DNA from: Burkholderiales bacterium
GTDB lineage: Bacteria; Pseudomonadota; Gammaproteobacteria; Burkholderiales; JAEUMW01
Assembly: GCA_016791285.1 (NCBI GenBank)
Contig: JAEUMX010000021.1
Coordinates: 1-7,534, forward strand
Length of the DNA: 7,534 bases
Reading direction: 5' to 3'
Shown: positions 5,271 through 7,534 of the stretch, one piece after another
Layout: every line of letters starts with the position of its first letter
Numbering within the stretch: position 1 is the stretch's first letter
Made by a program: the position numbers and the translations under genes
The notes under the pieces: model-generated
Told to the model about the DNA's origin: nothing
The model's database searches: none
The model's input: only the letters and a program-made list of their open reading frames with translations

Positions 5271-7534
5271 TGAACCGGCCACTGATTCAGCGCCGCACGT
5301 TCGACGAGCTCGAGCGGCGCGACGATTTCCAGCGCCGCCACATCGGGCCCGACGCGCGCGAGCAAGCGCTCATGCTGGACACGCTCGGGCTCGATTCGCT
5401 CGACGCCTTGATCGACGCTGTCGTGCCGCCTGCCATCCGCTCCGGCGAGGCCCTCGCCATCGGCGCACCGCGCACGGAAGCGGAGATCCTGGGCGAGCTG
5501 CGAGGCATCGCGCAGCGCAATGAGGTGTTCAAGTCCTACATCGGGATGGGCTACTACGACTGCCACACGCCGCCCGTGATCCTGCGCAACATCCTCGAGA
5601 ACCCGGCGTGGTACACGGCGTACACGCCCTACCAGCCGGAGATCTCGCAGGGACGGCTGGAAGCTCTGCTCAACTTCCAGACCATGGTCGCGGACTTGAC
5701 CGGGCTCGAGATCGCGAACGCCTCGATGCTGGACGAGGGAACCGCGGCCGCGGAGGCCATGGCGTTCTGCCGGCGCGTCTCGAAGAGCGCGGGCAAGAAG
5801 TTCTTCGTCGCGCGGGATTGCCATCCGCAGACGATCGAGGTCGTGACCACCCGCGCCGAACCGCTCGGGATCGAGGTGGTCGTCGGTGATCCCGCGAGCG
5901 AGCTCGACGCACGCGCATGCTTCGGCGTCCTGCTGCAGTATCCCGCGTCGTCGGGCGCGATCCACGACTACCGCGCCACGATCGAGCACGCGCACGCGCA
6001 CGGCGCGCTGGTGGCGCTGGCGGCCGATCTGCTCGCGCTTACGCTCCTGGCATCGCCGGGCGAGCTCGGCGCCGATGTCGCCGTCGGCAGCGCCCAGCGC
6101 TTCGGCGTCCCCATGGGTTACGGCGGTCCCCACGCCGCCTACTTCGCAACGCGCGACGCCCATAAGCGCATGATGCCGGGGCGGCTCGTCGGCGTGTCGA
6201 TCGACAGCAAAGGCAATCCGGCCTATCGGCTGGCGATGCAGACGCGCGAGCAGCACATCCGGCGCGAGAAGGCGACCAGCAATATCTGCACGGCGCAGGT
6301 ACTGCTGGCCGTGATCGCGTCGATGTACGCGGTATGGCATGGGCCGCGCGGCCTCAGGACCATCGCCGAGCGCGTGCACCGGCTGACTGCGGCGCTTGCC
6401 GCCGGACTGCGGCGCGCGGGCTGCGATGTCGTGCACGATGCGTTCTTCGACACCCTCACGCTGCGCACGGGAGCGCGCACTGCGGATCTCCACGCCGCCG
6501 CGCGGGCGCAGCGCATCAACCTGCGCGAGGTGGATGGGCAGACCATCGGCATCTCGCTCGACGAGACCACGACGCCCGCCGACGTGGAAGCACTGTGGTC
6601 GCTCTTCACTGCCGCGCAGGCGCCCGCGTTCGCGCAGATCGAGCCGACGACACCCGACGCGATTCCGGCCGCCCTTGCCCGCACGAGCGCCTTCCTCACC
6701 CACCCCGTTTTCACCGCACATCACTCCGAGACGGCCATGCTGCGCTATCTGCGCAGCCTCGCCGACAAGGATCTCGCGCTCGATCGGACGATGATTCCGC
6801 TGGGATCGTGCACGATGAAGCTCAACGCGACGACGGAGATGATCCCGATCACGTGGCGCGAGTTCGCAGGACTGCACCCGTTCGCGCCGACCGACCAAGC
6901 CGCGGGTTACGCGCAACTGATCGCGGACCTCGAGCGCATGCTGTGCGCGTGTACCGGATACGACGCCGTCTCGCTGCAGCCCAACGCCGGCTCGCAGGGC
7001 GAGTACGCCGGCCTGCTCGCGATTCGCGCGTGGCACGCCAGCCGCGGCGAAGGTCACCGCAACGTGTGCCTGATTCCGAGCTCGGCACACGGCACCAACC
7101 CGGCGAGTGCGCAGATGGCCGGCATGCAGGTGGTGGTGGTCCAGTGCGACGAGCGCGGCAACGTCGACCTCGGCGACCTCACCGCGAAGGCAGCAAAGCA
7201 CGCCGCGAACCTCGCCGCCATCATGATCACCTATCCCTCGACCCACGGCGTGTTCGAGGCACAGGTGCGCGAGATCTGCGACGTCGTGCACGCGCACGGC
7301 GGTCAGGTATACATCGACGGCGCGAACCTCAACGCGATGGTCGGGCTCTGCGAGCCCGGCCGCTTCGGCGGCGACGTGTCGCACCTGAACCTGCACAAGA
7401 CGTTCTGCATTCCGCACGGCGGCGGCGGCCCCGGTGTCGGGCCGATCGGGGTCAAGGCGCATCTCGCGCCCTTCCTGCCCGGCCACCGCGTGGTCGGCTT
7501 GTCCGGCATCGGCGCCGTGTCGGCCGCGCCCTGG
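5270..7534 (+). CDS. gcvP: glycine dehydrogenase (decarboxylating), P-protein, C-terminus cut by window edge
   Basis: This enzyme (EC 1.4.4.2) decarboxylates glycine with pyridoxal phosphate and passes the aminomethyl group to lipoyl-GcvH. The frame is open for 755 codons to the right edge; single-chain P-proteins have about 950 residues, so roughly 200 are missing. The N-terminal half carries FQRRHIGPD (20-28), [28 protein letters not shown] and [20 protein letters not shown] (starting near 323). The C-terminal half carries [11 protein letters not shown] (509-519), IDGANLN (682-688) and [18 protein letters not shown], where K710 is the Schiff-base lysine. Both halves are in one chain, as in most proteobacteria, unlike the split gcvPA/gcvPB form. 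ATG 5270 shares its A with the gcvH stop codon (TGATG), and no strong ribosome site precedes it, so translational coupling to gcvH is likely. No frameshift or stop interrupts the frame. Confidence 0.97.
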   Translation, partial: MNRPLIQRRTFDELERRDDFQRRHIGPDAREQALMLDTLGLDSLDALIDAVVPPAIRSGEALAIGAPRTEAEILGELRGIAQRNEVFKSYIGMGYYDCHTPPVILRNILENPAWYTAYTPYQPEISQGRLEALLNFQTMVADLTGLEIANASMLDEGTAAAEAMAFCRRVSKSAGKKFFVARDCHPQTIEVVTTRAEPLGIEVVVGDPASELDARACFGVLLQYPASSGAIHDYRATIEHAHAHGALVALAADLLALTLLASPGELGADVAVGSAQRFGVPMGYGGPHAAYFATRDAHKRMMPGRLVGVSIDSKGNPAYRLAMQTREQHIRREKATSNICTAQVLLAVIASMYAVWHGPRGLRTIAERVHRLTAALAAGLRRAGCDVVHDAFFDTLTLRTGARTADLHAAARAQRINLREVDGQTIGISLDETTTPADVEALWSLFTAAQAPAFAQIEPTTPDAIPAALARTSAFLTHPVFTAHHSETAMLRYLRSLADKDLALDRTMIPLGSCTMKLNATTEMIPITWREFAGLHPFAPTDQAAGYAQLIADLERMLCACTGYDAVSLQPNAGSQGEYAGLLAIRAWHASRGEGHRNVCLIPSSAHGTNPASAQMAGMQVVVVQCDERGNVDLGDLTAKAAKHAANLAAIMITYPSTHGVFEAQVREICDVVHAHGGQVYIDGANLNAMVGLCEPGRFGGDVSHLNLHKTFCIPHGGGGPGVGPIGVKAHLAPFLPGHRVVGLSGIGAVSAAPW

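Noticed and set aside
5240..7486. 748-codon open frame on the minus strand, antisense to gcvH/gcvP
   Set aside because: It lies entirely opposite the end of gcvH and gcvP, whose identity is certain. Its product is Arg/His/Ala-rich with no family pattern. Long antisense frames are expected in GC-rich genes with strong third-position bias.

Overview
The window is GC-rich (roughly two thirds G+C by eye) chromosomal DNA from a proteobacterium. A single-chain glycine decarboxylase, a Uup-type ABC-F ATPase, a sigma54 enhancer-binding protein and a DUF2189 membrane protein together suggest a beta- or gammaproteobacterium. I cannot name the genus from sequence alone. No transposase, integrase, tRNA, rRNA or CRISPR array is visible.

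The left part (1-2757) and the uup gene (2805-4694) are all on the minus strand. From right to left along the direction of transcription they are: uup; a DUF2189 integral membrane protein 47 bp later; after a 152-bp AT-richer gap, a compact sigma54-dependent activator made only of AAA+ and Fis-type HTH domains; after a 266-bp gap, a small winged-helix-like hypothetical protein; and, 20 bp further, the N-terminal 97 residues of a papain-family (C1) cysteine peptidase that runs off the left edge.

The right part (4785-7534) is on the plus strand and diverges from uup. It holds gcvH (lipoyl carrier protein, H-protein) and gcvP (glycine dehydrogenase, P-protein). Their stop and start codons overlap as TGATG, so the two components of the glycine cleavage system are probably translationally coupled. 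gcvP is cut by the right edge after 755 codons. gcvT, the usual first gene of such operons, is not upstream. The gcvH leader has a perfect 9-bp hairpin and a promoter-overlapping dyad, but no recognisable glycine riboswitch.

The conserved genes are ordinary housekeeping loci. The parts worth a second look are: (i) the gap at 570-832, which holds two related hairpin modules, the second an intrinsic terminator on the plus strand where no plus-strand gene exists, suggesting a small RNA; (ii) the small-protein/C1-peptidase gene pair; (iii) the sensor-less sigma54 activator with a GAYTDA loop in place of GAFTGA; and (iv) the structured gcvH leader. I found no strong evidence for a wholly new multi-gene system.
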